From: WSZJ01 sp964590435
Lineage (GTDB): Bacteria > Planctomycetota > MHYJ01 > WSZJ01
Assembly (NCBI GenBank): GCA_964590435.1
Contig: CAZPWT010000041.1
Location: forward strand, 8,807 to 72,806
Length of the DNA: 64,000 nt
Reading direction: 5' to 3'
A program made the translations under genes and the position numbers. The notes under the pieces were generated by a model. It worked only from the letters and a program-made list of their open reading frames with translations, was not told where the DNA came from and did not search any database. How positions within the stretch are numbered: position 1 is the first letter of the stretch; every line of letters begins with the position of its first letter. Positions 49,642 to 59,065 of this stretch are shown in pieces.

Positions 49642-50436
49642 GTGGACTGGGGCATGAAGAACCGCCTGTCGCGGATTTTCAGCGCGGCGGACGGACGGAC
49701 GGTGATGCTGGCGGTCGACCACGGGTATTTCCAGGGGCCGACCACGGGGCTGGTGAAGCCGGGGGAGACGCTCGCGCCGCTCCTGCCCCACGCGGACACG
49801 CTGATGGTGACGCGCGGCGTCCTCCGGAGCTGCGTGGACGCCGCGACGGACGTTCCCGTCGTGCTTCGCGTCTCGGGCGGGCCGTCGATTCTCAAGGAAG
49901 ACCTGAGCGACGAGGCGATCACGGTCTCGATGCGGGACGCGGTGCGCCTGAACGTCGCGGGCGTGGCGCTGTCGGTGTTCGTGGGGTCGGCGCACGAGAG
50001 CCAGACGGTCAAGAACCTCTCGGACCTCGTCGACGACGCGAACGAGTACGGCATCCCCGTGCTCGCCGTCACCGCCGTCGGCAAGGAGATGGTCCGCGAC
50101 GCCCGCTACCTCGGCCTCGCCTGCCGCATCTCCGCAGAAATGGGCGCTTCCGTCGTCAAAACCTACTGGTGCGAGAACTTCGAGAGCGTCGTCGCCGGCT
50201 GCCCCGTGCCGGTCGTGATCGCGGGCGGCAAGAAGCTCGAGGAGAAGGACGCGCTCGCGCTGACGTTCAACGCGATCCGCGACGGCGCGCGCGGCGTGGA
50301 CATGGGGCGCAACATCTTCCAGTCCGACTGCCCCGCCGGGATGATCAAGGCCGTGCGCGCCATCGTGCACGAGAAGGCCACCGTCGCGCATGGGTACGAC
50401 ATCTACCTCGCCGAGAAAAACCGGAAGGCCCGCTGA
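49642..50436 (+). CDS. LsrF-like class I aldolase/thiolase
   Basis: A 264-residue TIM barrel of the DeoC/LsrF group: MLAVDHGYFQGPTTGLVKPG, VVLRVSGGPSILKEDL, VSVF-type VFVGSAHESQTVKNLSDLVD, ASVVKTYWCENFESVVAGCP with the Schiff-base Lys in VKTYW, and VVIAGGKKLEEKDALAL. LsrF processes phosphorylated AI-2 in enteric bacteria, but no lsr operon is here, so the substrate is unknown. GTG start after GGGAG. It lies 4 nt before a zinc dehydrogenase and is likely in an operon with it. Confidence 0.85.
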   Translation: MDWGMKNRLSRIFSAADGRTVMLAVDHGYFQGPTTGLVKPGETLAPLLPHADTLMVTRGVLRSCVDAATDVPVVLRVSGGPSILKEDLSDEAITVSMRDAVRLNVAGVALSVFVGSAHESQTVKNLSDLVDDANEYGIPVLAVTAVGKEMVRDARYLGLACRISAEMGASVVKTYWCENFESVVAGCPVPVVIAGGKKLEEKDALALTFNAIRDGARGVDMGRNIFQSDCPAGMIKAVRAIVHEKATVAHGYDIYLAEKNRKAR

Positions 50437-50440
50437 CCCC

Positions 50441-51472
50441 ATGCGCGCCGCCGTCTACTACCGGAACGACGACGTCCGCGTGGAAGAGCGCCCGCGCCCT
50501 TCCGCCGGCCCCGGCGAACTTCTCGTCCGCATCATCGCCAGCGGCATCTGCGGCTCCGACGTCATGGAGTGGTACCGCGTCAAGAAGGCCCCGATCGTCC
50601 TGGGCCACGAGGTCACGGGAATCGTCGAGGTCGCGGGCGACGGCGTCACCGCGTTCCGCCCCGGCGACCGCGTCGTCGTCTCCCACCACGTCCCCTGCAT
50701 GACCTGCGCGCTGTGCCTCGAGGGCAAGCACACGCTCTGCGACACCCTCCGCTCCACTCATTTCGACCCCGGCGGCTTCTGCGAGTTCGTCCGCATCCCC
50801 GCCCTCCAGACCCGCCTCGGCACCTTCCTCCTCCCCGACTCCATCCCGCTCGACGAAGGCTCCCTCGTCGAACCCCTCGCCTGCGTCCTCCGCGGCCTCC
50901 GCATCGCCGGCATGCGCGAGGGGAGATCGGTGCTGATCATGGGAAGCGGCCTCTCCGGGTTGCTCCACGTGAAGGCCGCCCGGATGCTCGGCGCCTCGTT
51001 CGTCGCCACGACCGACATCGACGAGGGCCGACTCGCCGCCGCCCGGAAGTTCGGCGCCGACGCCGCGTTCCGCGCCACCGGCGATATCCCCGCCCTCCTC
51101 GAACAAGCCCGCGGCCGGAAGGGCGCTGACATCGTCATCGTCACCACCGCCGCCCTTCCCGCCTACACCCAGGCGATCGCCTGCTGCACCCGCGGCAGCG
51201 TCCTGCTGCTGTTCGCGCTTCCCGACCCCGGCGCAGTCGTCCCGTTCCCGATTCACGACCTCTGGATGAACGGCGTCACGGTCACGAGCACGTACGCGGG
51301 GGCGCCGGGAGATTTCCGGGAGGCGATCGAGGCGCTGGCGTCGAAGCGGATGACGGTGGCGGACATGATCTCGCACCGGATCCCGCTCGACGACACGCAG
51401 CGGGGGTTCGGGATCGTGGCGGCAGCGCGGGGGGCGCTGAAGGTCGTGGTGTTCCCGCACGGGGTGCCCTGA
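50441..51472 (+). CDS. Zinc-dependent medium-chain dehydrogenase
   Basis: A 343-residue alcohol/polyol dehydrogenase: IIASGICGSDVMEWYR (catalytic-zinc Cys), VLGHEVTGIVEVAGDGVTAF, HHVPCMTCALCLEGKHTLCD (structural zinc cysteines), LVEPLACVLRGLRIAG and SVLIMGSGLSGLLHVKAARM (NAD-binding Rossmann loop, GSGLSG). It probably works with the LsrF-like aldolase on a sugar or polyol derivative; this is inferred from adjacency. Confidence 0.9.
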   Translation: MRAAVYYRNDDVRVEERPRPSAGPGELLVRIIASGICGSDVMEWYRVKKAPIVLGHEVTGIVEVAGDGVTAFRPGDRVVVSHHVPCMTCALCLEGKHTLCDTLRSTHFDPGGFCEFVRIPALQTRLGTFLLPDSIPLDEGSLVEPLACVLRGLRIAGMREGRSVLIMGSGLSGLLHVKAARMLGASFVATTDIDEGRLAAARKFGADAAFRATGDIPALLEQARGRKGADIVIVTTAALPAYTQAIACCTRGSVLLLFALPDPGAVVPFPIHDLWMNGVTVTSTYAGAPGDFREAIEALASKRMTVADMISHRIPLDDTQRGFGIVAAARGALKVVVFPHGVP

Positions 51473-51503
51473 CAGGGTGCAGGACCGGAATTGCAGGGTG
51501 GCC

Positions 51504-51580
51504 GGGGGGGAAACGGCAAAAGCAAAAAGGAGAAGCCGCAAGGAAGCGGCAACCTCCAAACGACAAGTCAGGCCATTTGC
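51504..51580. repeat. G-run plus purine-rich element
   Basis: GGGGGGGAAACGGC followed by A-rich CAAAAGCAAAAAGGAG words, downstream of the dehydrogenase stop. Same opening as the elements at 57863 and 62591. Confidence 0.55.
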
Positions 51581-51640
51581 TGAAGGGTCCGCCGGGGACA
51601 GTACACTTGGGCAACTTTCTCATTTGATTGGGGACGAACC

Positions 51641-52708
51641 ATGAGCGACCGCGCGCTGATCTGGGCCGGAGCCTGCCTTCTCGCCTGCGCCCCGCTGGTT
51701 TCGGCGGACGAAGTCACCCTGAAGGACGGCCGTGTCGTCGAGGGTGAGGTGACGCAGGACGACGGAAAGACGGTGAAGCTCAAGATGAAGAAGGGGACGC
51801 TGACGCTCGACCGGAAGGACATCGTCGGGATCGTCAAGAAGCCGACCCCGGACCAGGAATACGCGCAGCGCAAGGCGAAGCTCCCCGCGAAGGACGCCAA
51901 GGCCAGCCTCGAGCTCGCGACCTGGTGCGCGACGAAGAAGCTCGACGCCGAGGCGATCGCGCACTTCATCGAGGCTCACACTCTGGACGCGACGCTGAAG
52001 GCGGCGGCGGACGAGCTGGAGAAGCGCGACTACCACCTGGTCGACGGGAAATGGCAGGACCCGGACACGTACTACGCGGGGAAGGGATGGCTGAAGCTGA
52101 ACGGCCAGTGGTACCACCCGGTCGAGCACGCCTGGCGCACCGCCGAGCAGACCGCGACGAAAGCGAAGGACGCGCTGGACGACAACCGGGAGGCATCGCG
52201 GAACGCGCAGGCCGCGGCGAACCGCGCGGCGACGGCCGTGGAGGCGGAGAACAAGAAGCTCGAGGGATATAACGCGGACCTTGCTGAAGCGAACAAGAAG
52301 CTCGAATCGCTCCGCCAGGCTCACGAGACCGCTTCGCAGAAGGTCGCGACGGCCGACCAGGCCGTGAAGGCGGGCGAGGTCGAGTTCGAGAACAGCAAGG
52401 AGGGGGAGGGCGGGACGCTGGACGCGCTGTCGAAGATGCGGCAGCTCCGGCGCGACCTGACGGCGGCGAAGGCGGCGGAGACGAAGGCGGAGAAAGCCGT
52501 CGCCGACCAGGAGAAGAAGGTCGCGTCGATCCAGGCCCAGATCACCGCTTCTACCGCCCGGTCCGTCGACCTTTCCACGGCGGCCAACGACGCGAAGAAC
52601 AAGGTCACGCAACTGGAGGGGGAGGCGCCGCAGCTCGAGGCGAACGTGGCGGAGGCGAAAACGAAGGCGGCCGCGGCGCGCGCGGAGTGGGAGAAGCTTC
52701 CGAAGTAG
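51641..52708 (+). CDS. Secreted coiled-coil protein
   Basis: A 355-residue protein: signal peptide LIWAGACLLACAPLVSADEV, a small beta region (VTLKDGRVVEGEVTQDDGKT), a repeated D-G-K-W-x-D / L-N-G-Q-W-Y-H motif near residues 130-165, and a long coiled coil from about 175 to 350 rich in Ala, Lys and Glu. Function unknown; such proteins often form periplasmic scaffolds. A TACACT box lies at 51602-51607, about 33 nt upstream. Confidence 0.65.
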   Translation: MSDRALIWAGACLLACAPLVSADEVTLKDGRVVEGEVTQDDGKTVKLKMKKGTLTLDRKDIVGIVKKPTPDQEYAQRKAKLPAKDAKASLELATWCATKKLDAEAIAHFIEAHTLDATLKAAADELEKRDYHLVDGKWQDPDTYYAGKGWLKLNGQWYHPVEHAWRTAEQTATKAKDALDDNREASRNAQAAANRAATAVEAENKKLEGYNADLAEANKKLESLRQAHETASQKVATADQAVKAGEVEFENSKEGEGGTLDALSKMRQLRRDLTAAKAAETKAEKAVADQEKKVASIQAQITASTARSVDLSTAANDAKNKVTQLEGEAPQLEANVAEAKTKAAAARAEWEKLPK

Positions 52709-52749
52709 GGGGCTTGAATTCGACGGCCGAAACGGACAGCATTTGACCC

Positions 52750-54402
52750 ATGGTGCCGATCCGCCGGCTCGAGATGCACGTCGCTCACGCCTGCAACCTG
52801 AGCTGCGAGAGCTGCTCGCACTACTCGAATTACAGGCACAAGGGGCTGGTCCCGCTCGCCGACGCGGAACGCTGGCTCGACGCGTGGAAGTCGCGCGTCA
52901 CCCCGCAGCGCTTCACCCTCCTCGGCGGCGAGCCCACGCTTCATCCGGACCTGACGGAGTTCGTGCGCCTCGCCCGCCGCACGTGGCCCTCGTCGCAGTT
53001 GCGGCTGGTCACCAACGGGTGGTTCCTGCACCGGCATCCCGGGCTTCCCGCGGCGCTCGCGGACCATCCGGACGCGACGATCCTCGTCTCGGTCCACCAC
53101 GACAGCCCCGAGTACCGCGCGAAGCTCGACCCGATTTTCGAGCTGACCGGCGCCTGGGCGCGCGACTACGGGCTCTCGATCGAGGTCGAGCGCTCGTTCC
53201 AGCGTTGGACGCGGCGCTACCGCGGGGCCGGCCGCGAGATGGAGCCGTACGAGGACGGCGACCCGCAGAAGAGCTGGGAGAATTGCCTCGCGCGGTTCAC
53301 GCCGCAGCTTCACGAGGGGAAACTCTGGAAGTGCGCCCCGCTGGCGTACCTCGGGCAGCAGCACCGCACGGTGGGGTTGTCGGAGAAGTGGGCGCCGTAC
53401 CTTGCGTACGAGCCGCTGTCCCCCGATTGCAGCGACGAGGAGCTCAGGGAGTTCCTGGGGCGCAGGCAGGAGTCGCATTGCGCGATGTGCCCGGCGAATC
53501 CGGAGCGCCTCGAGCTTCCCGTCCCGTTCACGACGTCGGGCCCCCCGGCCCCGGGGAAACTGGCCGACGTGCCGCCCCCGAAGGCCGTGGAGCCGCCGTC
53601 CGTCCTTCATCCGAGGCTGCGGGGGCAGGTGGTCCAGCTCGAGATGCCGCTTCGTGCGTCGGCCGGACGGCAGTTCCAGTCATTCCCGGTGCTGCACGGG
53701 TCGACGGAGATGGTGGCCGATTTCGAATGCCACGCTTCGGTGCTCGCGCCGGGGATGTCGCCGCACCCGCCGCATGAGCACGCCGAGGAAGAGATCCTGA
53801 TCGTGCTGGACGGCCTCGCGGAACTCGTCCTGCGCGCCCCGGGCCCGGAGGTGAGCTATGCCCGGTTGCTGGCCGGGCCGGGGGAGTTCATCTTCTACCC
53901 GCCCTTCAGCTCCCACACGATCTACAACGCGGGCCCGACGCCGTTGAGCTACCTGATGTTCCGGTGGCGGTCGGCGGAGCGCGACGACCTGCGGGCGCTG
54001 GGCCGCTCGCATTACCGGTTCCCCGCGGAGCATTGCGACTTTCCGCCTGCGGGGATTCGCTTGGTCACCATGCACCGCATCCTGGACAGCAGGACGCGGT
54101 ATCTCGACAAACTGCACTGTCATTGCACGCAGATGCTGCCCGGAGGAGGGTATTCCGCCCACGTCGACCCGCACGACATCGCGATCGTCGTCCTTCAGGG
54201 AGCCGTCGAGTGCATGGGGCGCCGGGTCCGGCAGGGCGGTGTGCTCTACATCCCGGCCGGCGAGCCGCACGACATGGTGAATCGGGGAGGGGAAGCGGCG
54301 CTCTACCTAGTGTTTGAATTCCAATCGGAGCGAGCGCGCCTTTCGGTCGAGGTTCCCGCCGGAGTCCTGCAGGCTACACCTGCCGCCACGAGCCGGGGAT
54401 GA
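52750..54402 (+). CDS. Radical SAM domain fused to a C-terminal bicupin
   Basis: A 550-residue fusion. Residues about 5-170 form a radical SAM barrel with the Fe-S motif CNLSCESCSH (C-x3-C-x2-C) and FTLLGGEPTLHPDLTEFVRL; a Cys cluster near residue 240 (HCAMCPANPE) suggests an auxiliary cluster. From about residue 310 come two cupin domains: HPPHEHAEEEILIVLDGLAE with FIFYPPFSSHTIYNAGPTPL, and SAHVDPHDIAIVVLQGAVEC with GVLYIPAGEPHDMVNRGGEA. The first cupin's metal ligands (HPPHEH...E...H) are intact. Function unknown. Confidence 0.8.
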   Translation: MVPIRRLEMHVAHACNLSCESCSHYSNYRHKGLVPLADAERWLDAWKSRVTPQRFTLLGGEPTLHPDLTEFVRLARRTWPSSQLRLVTNGWFLHRHPGLPAALADHPDATILVSVHHDSPEYRAKLDPIFELTGAWARDYGLSIEVERSFQRWTRRYRGAGREMEPYEDGDPQKSWENCLARFTPQLHEGKLWKCAPLAYLGQQHRTVGLSEKWAPYLAYEPLSPDCSDEELREFLGRRQESHCAMCPANPERLELPVPFTTSGPPAPGKLADVPPPKAVEPPSVLHPRLRGQVVQLEMPLRASAGRQFQSFPVLHGSTEMVADFECHASVLAPGMSPHPPHEHAEEEILIVLDGLAELVLRAPGPEVSYARLLAGPGEFIFYPPFSSHTIYNAGPTPLSYLMFRWRSAERDDLRALGRSHYRFPAEHCDFPPAGIRLVTMHRILDSRTRYLDKLHCHCTQMLPGGGYSAHVDPHDIAIVVLQGAVECMGRRVRQGGVLYIPAGEPHDMVNRGGEAALYLVFEFQSERARLSVEVPAGVLQATPAATSRG

Positions 54403-55216
54403 GGTCGCTGGTGTCGTGGAACCCCCACGGCCAGCGACGCACGCGACCGGCGGCGTCATAGTGTGCCGGCCTGAACGGGTGAGCGCGGTCGGCCAGCGGC
54501 CCCGCAAACCACCGTGCGGGCGCGACGACTTTCTTTTCCCGCCGCCCGTCCAGCCAGGCGCCCCACCAGGAGAAGCTCGAGTTCGCGATGATGTGCCCCG
54601 CGCACAACGACATCAGGAACAGATCCTCCGCCGGCTCCTGTCCCTCCACGAACACGAATCGGTTCCCCCGCAGCCTCTCCCGGCACCACGGCACGTCATC
54701 CGAGAACACCAGGAACTCGGTGCCGCCGGGGAAACACTTCATGGCCCTGTCGTAATAGCCGTCGCTCCAGAGGTCGGCGAACTGCGGAAGGGAGACGTAG
54801 TCACCCCGGCGGACGTGAAGCGAGCAGGTGCTCGACGCACGCGCGCGCTTGCCGTACCGGTCCTCGATGCGTCCTGCGACGGCCGTGGAGGGGCGGAACA
54901 GGTGGCGGATTTCGTCTTCGTTGCCCGAGAAGTAGCGTTCTGACTGGAAGTATCCGCGCAGATCGGTGTCGCCGCTGAGGGCAACGTCGGACCAGCAGAA
55001 CGACGGCTCGACCCAGGCTGTCGGCGCAGGAGGTCCGTCTGAGAACGAGAGGTCCGAGGGGGCGAGGAATCCGGCGGCCGGCCAGGGCGGGAGCGTAAGG
55101 GCCAACCGGTTCTTTCGTGCGATTCCGACGGCCGCAGCGACCTGGAAGAGTTGATTGCCGAGTCGGCCGAGCTGTCCCAGGAGGCTGAAAGTCACCCGCG
55201 GCTGCGCTTCGCTCAT
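54374..55216 (-). CDS. Glycosyltransferase family 11 (alpha-1,2-fucosyltransferase-like)
   Basis: A 280-residue enzyme with GT11 motifs: GRLGNQLFQVAAAVGIARKN at the N-terminus, CSLHVRRGDYVSLPQFADLW (the H-x-R-R-x-D-Y nucleotide-sugar motif) and SLCAGHIIANSSFSWWGAWL. Family members transfer fucose from GDP-fucose to galactose. The start overlaps the stop of the metallopeptidase gene (TGATG), so they are cotranscribed, though the functional link is unclear. Its 3' end overlaps the radical SAM gene by 29 bp. Confidence 0.85.
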   Translation of the reverse strand: MSEAQPRVTFSLLGQLGRLGNQLFQVAAAVGIARKNRLALTLPPWPAAGFLAPSDLSFSDGPPAPTAWVEPSFCWSDVALSGDTDLRGYFQSERYFSGNEDEIRHLFRPSTAVAGRIEDRYGKRARASSTCSLHVRRGDYVSLPQFADLWSDGYYDRAMKCFPGGTEFLVFSDDVPWCRERLRGNRFVFVEGQEPAEDLFLMSLCAGHIIANSSFSWWGAWLDGRREKKVVAPARWFAGPLADRAHPFRPAHYDAAGRVRRWPWGFHDTSDLIPGSWRQV

Positions 55217-57837
55217 CAAAGCCCTGTCACAAACCTCACCCAGTCCTTCTCCAGCCGCTCCAGGTCCGGGATGAATTTCGAGAGCGGCTCTTCCTTTCCG
55301 TCCGCGACCGACTTGCGGTACTCGCCCCACGCCTTGCGGTAGGCGGCGTTGCCGGTCTCGGTGAGGTAGTAGTTGATCGCCCAGCACTCGGAATAGAACA
55401 GCAGCGCCTTCTGCGCGTCGCTGTTGATCAGCGCGAGCGCGTCGCCTTTCCAGAGGTCGGCCAGCGGGATGTGACGCCCCTCCTGCATCGCGTCGCGGAT
55501 GCGCGGCAGCCGGCTGTCGGGGACGCCGCCGAACTTCCACGCCTTGCCGTCCCAGTCGAACCCTTCGAAGTACGTCGCCATTCCCTCCGCGAACCAGCTC
55601 GCGGCCTTCGCGCCGGGCGCGACGCGGAACCAGTAGAGGTGCGCGGCCTCGTGCGCCATCGTCTGCAGGAACTGCATGCGGTTGCCGGTCTTGTTCCACC
55701 CGACGACGGTCAGCGAGTCGCTCGTCGCGAACCCCGCCGCGCCGAGATGGTCCTCCGCCTTCTTCTCCACGCAGTAGCGCCGGTAGTCGTCGTACGTCCG
55801 GAACGCCCACAGCGTCATCTTCTCCTTCGACGCCAGCTTCGGCTCCGCGCCGCCGTAGTACGACTTGTACGCCTCGTACGCCGGCTCCATCAGCCCCGCC
55901 AGGTCCTTCGCGAACGTCTCCGACTCGTTCGTGCGAATCGCGTAGTGCGCCGTCTCCTCCACCCACGCGTTCTCCCACTTCTTGTGGTGCTCGTCCCACT
56001 CCTCGCCCGTCACCCACTTGCCATCCAGCTTGCGGAAGCCGCGCGCCAGCAGCTTCGCCTCGTCCCCCGGAAGCCACTTCCCGTCCACCTGCACCATTCC
56101 TTTCGCCAGTTGCTCCCGGTCTTTCGCGGGAACCCATCCGCCTTCCCACGGCAACAGCCCCTTTTCGAGATTCGCCTTCTCTTCCTTCGTCGCGTACTGC
56201 CCGCGGAACCACACGAACCCGTCGTCCGGCGCCGCGACGCCCCGGCGGCGCGCGATGAAGGCGGTGATGCCCTTGCGAAGCGCGGCCTTGGACTTCCAGA
56301 CGTCGGCGAAGAGCGCCGCGGCGCGGTCGCGGAGGCCGGCGTCCCACGCGAGGCAGCCGAGGCCGTAGTTGTCGTCCGCCGTCAGCCCTGCCTGCGCCGC
56401 GAGGTCGCAGAAATTCTCCGGGTCGAGGTAGGCCCACGGGAAGCGCCCCGTGCCGCCCGCGATCGTGAAGTCGAACGCCTCGGGATCGGCCTTCGTGATC
56501 GTGAGCTCGGACTTGCCGACCTTCGTCTTGAGCTTCGCCTTGCCGCCGTTCACCGCGGCGACCAGCTTCGCCAGCGCGCCCGCCATCCCCTTGACCTGCG
56601 GCAGCCGCTCCTCCACCTCCGCCTTGCGAAGCGCGCTCTTCAGCGTCGGCAGCAGGGTCTCATACTCCGCCGCGGCGCGCTGGAAGCGGTAGCGGCGGAC
56701 GAGCGCCTCGATCTCGGCGACGGTGAGGAGGTGCACGGCCTGCTCGCGCCCGAGGCGCAGCCGCTCGGGCTGCGCGCCCTCGCCCTGCAGTTCGCGGTCG
56801 ACCGACGTCACGAACGCGTCGAAGTCCTTCACGCGGATCGAGTGGCGGGCGAGGTAGGGGTTGAAGCGGCGCGCGTCGGCGAGGGCGGCCTTGGCCTCGG
56901 CGAAGCGGCCGAGTTTCCACTGGGCGGCGCCGAGCCAGAAGAGGGTCTCGAAGTTGGTGCGGCGGCCGCGCGACTCGAGGAGGTCGACGGCATCGCGTTC
57001 GCGGCCGGCGAGGAACAGGGCGCGGGCGGCGATGTTGGTCGCCTCGGCGGTGCTCGAGCTCGCGAGGACGGTGTCGATGTCCGCGGCGGCGGCGACGGCG
57101 TCGAAGAACGCTCCCGCGTCCGGCGAGGACTCGAGGTAGAGCCGCGCCATCGTCGCCGTCACGCTCGGGCCGCGCCCCGCGAGTTCCTTCGCGGCGGCGT
57201 CCGCGCCCTTGAAGTCGCCGCGCTCGACGAGCGCCACGGCGCGGTGCAGGTGCAGGATCGTGCTCGGCGCGCCCCCCTTGATCGCCCCCTCCGCCGCCTC
57301 CTGCATCAGTTTCCAGTCCGCGCGCCGCTGGTACCCCTCGGTGCGGATCGGGAGCTGCGGGTCCCCGCGCGAATCCTCGAACGCCTTCTCCTGCTGCGCG
57401 ATCCCGCCTTCGACGTCGCCGGCGCGGATCAGCGCCCGGCCGTACAGCGACCGCGCGTCGAGGTCGGCAGGGAAGGCCTTGTGCAGCGCTTCCGTCTCCT
57501 CCAGCATCTCCACCGGCCGGTCGAGGTACAGGTACGCCTGCGCCCGCCAGAACATCCAGTCCTTCACCGCGGGCTCCAGCGACTTCGCGATCCCCAGGTC
57601 CTCCAGCGCCGCCGTGTACAGCGCCGAGCGGTACTTCGCGATCCCGCGCTTCCCCCAAGCCTGCCCCCAGTCGGGATCGGCCTCGACCGCGCGCGAGTAC
57701 GACGCGATCGCGCCATTCAGGTTCTTCGCCTGCAGCGCCGCGTCCCCCTCGCGGACGGCGGCCTCGGCGGCGGCGCGGTCGGCCGCGGCGGGGAGGGCAG
57801 CGACCAGGAGGAGGAGGGCGGAGAAGAGGCGCTTCAT
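55216..57837 (-). CDS. TPR protein with a DUF1570-type gluzincin metallopeptidase
   Basis: An 873-residue exported protein: signal peptide FSALLLLVAALPAAADRAAA, TPR units to about residue 350 (AVREGDAALQAKNLNGAIAS, WGKRGIAKYRSALYTAALED), a middle region with repeated K-x-W-x-x-x-x-E motifs (GGWVPAKDREQLAKGMVQVD, GKWLPGDEAKLLARGFRKLD), and a C-terminal zinc peptidase with the motif TMAHEAAHLYW (HExxH) and the third ligand in WFAEGMATYFEG. Probably a periplasmic protease; substrate unknown. TAGACT 9 nt upstream supports the start. Confidence 0.8.
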   Translation of the reverse strand: MKRLFSALLLLVAALPAAADRAAAEAAVREGDAALQAKNLNGAIASYSRAVEADPDWGQAWGKRGIAKYRSALYTAALEDLGIAKSLEPAVKDWMFWRAQAYLYLDRPVEMLEETEALHKAFPADLDARSLYGRALIRAGDVEGGIAQQEKAFEDSRGDPQLPIRTEGYQRRADWKLMQEAAEGAIKGGAPSTILHLHRAVALVERGDFKGADAAAKELAGRGPSVTATMARLYLESSPDAGAFFDAVAAAADIDTVLASSSTAEATNIAARALFLAGRERDAVDLLESRGRRTNFETLFWLGAAQWKLGRFAEAKAALADARRFNPYLARHSIRVKDFDAFVTSVDRELQGEGAQPERLRLGREQAVHLLTVAEIEALVRRYRFQRAAAEYETLLPTLKSALRKAEVEERLPQVKGMAGALAKLVAAVNGGKAKLKTKVGKSELTITKADPEAFDFTIAGGTGRFPWAYLDPENFCDLAAQAGLTADDNYGLGCLAWDAGLRDRAAALFADVWKSKAALRKGITAFIARRRGVAAPDDGFVWFRGQYATKEEKANLEKGLLPWEGGWVPAKDREQLAKGMVQVDGKWLPGDEAKLLARGFRKLDGKWVTGEEWDEHHKKWENAWVEETAHYAIRTNESETFAKDLAGLMEPAYEAYKSYYGGAEPKLASKEKMTLWAFRTYDDYRRYCVEKKAEDHLGAAGFATSDSLTVVGWNKTGNRMQFLQTMAHEAAHLYWFRVAPGAKAASWFAEGMATYFEGFDWDGKAWKFGGVPDSRLPRIRDAMQEGRHIPLADLWKGDALALINSDAQKALLFYSECWAINYYLTETGNAAYRKAWGEYRKSVADGKEEPLSKFIPDLERLEKDWVRFVTGL

Positions 57838-57846
57838 TCGACCCGC

Positions 57847-57852
57847 AGTCTA
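57847..57852 (-). promoter_or_regulatory. -10 box, leaderless start of the TPR-peptidase
   Basis: TAGACT ends 9 nt before the ATG at 57837. Confidence 0.5.
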
Positions 57853-57862
57853 GCGGGGAGCG

Positions 57863-58028
57863 GGGGGGGGGAAACAGCAACGACAAAATTTCAAGTTTCA
57901 AGAAAACGGCAACTTCAAACAGTCAACTTCAAGGAGACGGGAGGGCGCGGATCGGGCCTGCTTGAAGTTGACCCTTTGAAGTTCGCCCCTTACTTGGAAA
58001 TTCGCCGTCTTGTCGTTGCCTTTTCCAC
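57863..58028. repeat. Long hairpin element with G-run start
   Basis: GGGGGGGGAAACAGC then CAACGACAAAATTTCAAG on the left; on the right TTGGAAATTCGCCGTC then TTGTCGTTGCCTTTTCC, which pairs with the left arm. The inner words AGTCAACTTCAAG and CTTGAAGTTGACC also pair. It separates the peptidase start from the TIGR04073-type gene. Confidence 0.65.
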
Positions 58029-58034
58029 CCCGCC

Positions 58035-58406
58035 CTACTCCCAAACATACTCCGGCTCCAGCACCGGCTTGTAATCGTCCGGCCACGGACTCAGGAAGAA
58101 CACCATGTCAAACGCCCCCGCGCCAAACCTCACCACCATCATCCCCAGCCCCTTCAGGAACCCCAGCGAAATCCCCGCCCAGAACCCCTTCTCGTGCCCC
58201 ACCTTCACCATCTGGTTCGGGATCTCCCCGATGCACGTCAGGATGTTCACGAAACCGCGCGCCAGCTTCGACGTCATGTGCCCCACCACGTTCTCCGTCT
58301 CGCTCGGCCCGATGTGCGGCGGCTCGTCGTTCAGGGGGTCAATGCCCTGCGCCATCGCCGGCGTCGCCATCACGGCCAGCACCAGCCCGAACAGGAATGC
58401 GCGCAT
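58035..58406 (-). CDS. TIGR04073-type exosortase-associated protein
   Basis: A 123-residue secreted protein: signal peptide AFLFGLVLAVMATPAMAQ, then VGHMTSKLARGFVNILTCIG, EIPNQMVKVGHEKGFWAGIS, LGFLKGLGMMVVRFGAGAFD and PDDYKPVLEPEYVWE. The spacing and the ending match the putative exosortase-associated TIGR04073 family. No exosortase is in the window. GGAG precedes the ATG. Function is unknown. Confidence 0.7.
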   Translation of the reverse strand: MRAFLFGLVLAVMATPAMAQGIDPLNDEPPHIGPSETENVVGHMTSKLARGFVNILTCIGEIPNQMVKVGHEKGFWAGISLGFLKGLGMMVVRFGAGAFDMVFFLSPWPDDYKPVLEPEYVWE

Positions 58407-58453
58407 CGTTTTCTCCGCTTGGGGCAGGCACGGGCCCGCCGGGGACCTCTCTT

Positions 58454-59059
58454 TTACGACTTTCCACCCCTCGGGTTGGAGAGAATTTCTTTCTCCGCCG
58501 CCCGGACGATCCGGCGGGATTCGGGGGAAGGGCCGGCGGCGCGGCGCAGCGCGGCGGCCGGGAGGCCGACCCGGAGCGCCCCGCGGGCGTGGCTCTCGAG
58601 CTGCGGCCAGGCGCGTAGGGCGGCCAGCGACGCCACGGCGCACGCCTCGCGCTCCGCGGCGGTGAGCCCGGGGCGGGACAGGACCTTGCCGTACCCTTCC
58701 CAGACGATCCACTCGGCCAGCGCCGGGTGCAGCGCGCGCATGTTCTCCAGCATCCGCTCCGTCGACCGCCCGTAAATCCGCCGGCACAGCCGGATCCCGC
58801 GCTTCGACCACCCGCCCACCCCGCCCGCCGTCAGCGGCTTCCGCGCCGGCCCGATCGCCTTCGCCACCGCCGCCAGCCCGATGATCGCCCGCGGATACCC
58901 CGCGAACAGGTACATCTGGAGCGCCGCCTCGAAGATCGCCTCCGCCGAAACCCCGCCGCGCCGCGCCGCCCGCGCCGCCCGCGCCGTCGCCGCTTCGTCG
59001 CCCACCGCGATCGCGGCGGCCATCGGGGGGAGGAAGCGCAGGGTGGGAGTTGCGGGCAT
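58454..59059 (-). CDS. Carboxymuconolactone-decarboxylase family protein
   Basis: A 201-residue all-helical protein of the CMD/AhpD-like group: GGVSAEAIFEAALQMYLFAG, YPRAIIGLAAVAKAIG, ERMLENMRALHPALAEWIVW, GYGKVLSRPGLTAAEREACA and PQLESHARGALRVGLP. The AhpD active-site C-x-x-C is absent, so it is not a peroxidase of that type. Reaction unknown. The ATG is fixed by a TACAAG box 6 nt upstream; the longer frame from 59158 runs through the divergent promoter. Confidence 0.75.
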   Translation of the reverse strand: MPATPTLRFLPPMAAAIAVGDEAATARAARAARRGGVSAEAIFEAALQMYLFAGYPRAIIGLAAVAKAIGPARKPLTAGGVGGWSKRGIRLCRRIYGRSTERMLENMRALHPALAEWIVWEGYGKVLSRPGLTAAEREACAVASLAALRAWPQLESHARGALRVGLPAAALRRAAGPSPESRRIVRAAEKEILSNPRGGKS

Positions 59060-59065
59060 GGCGAA

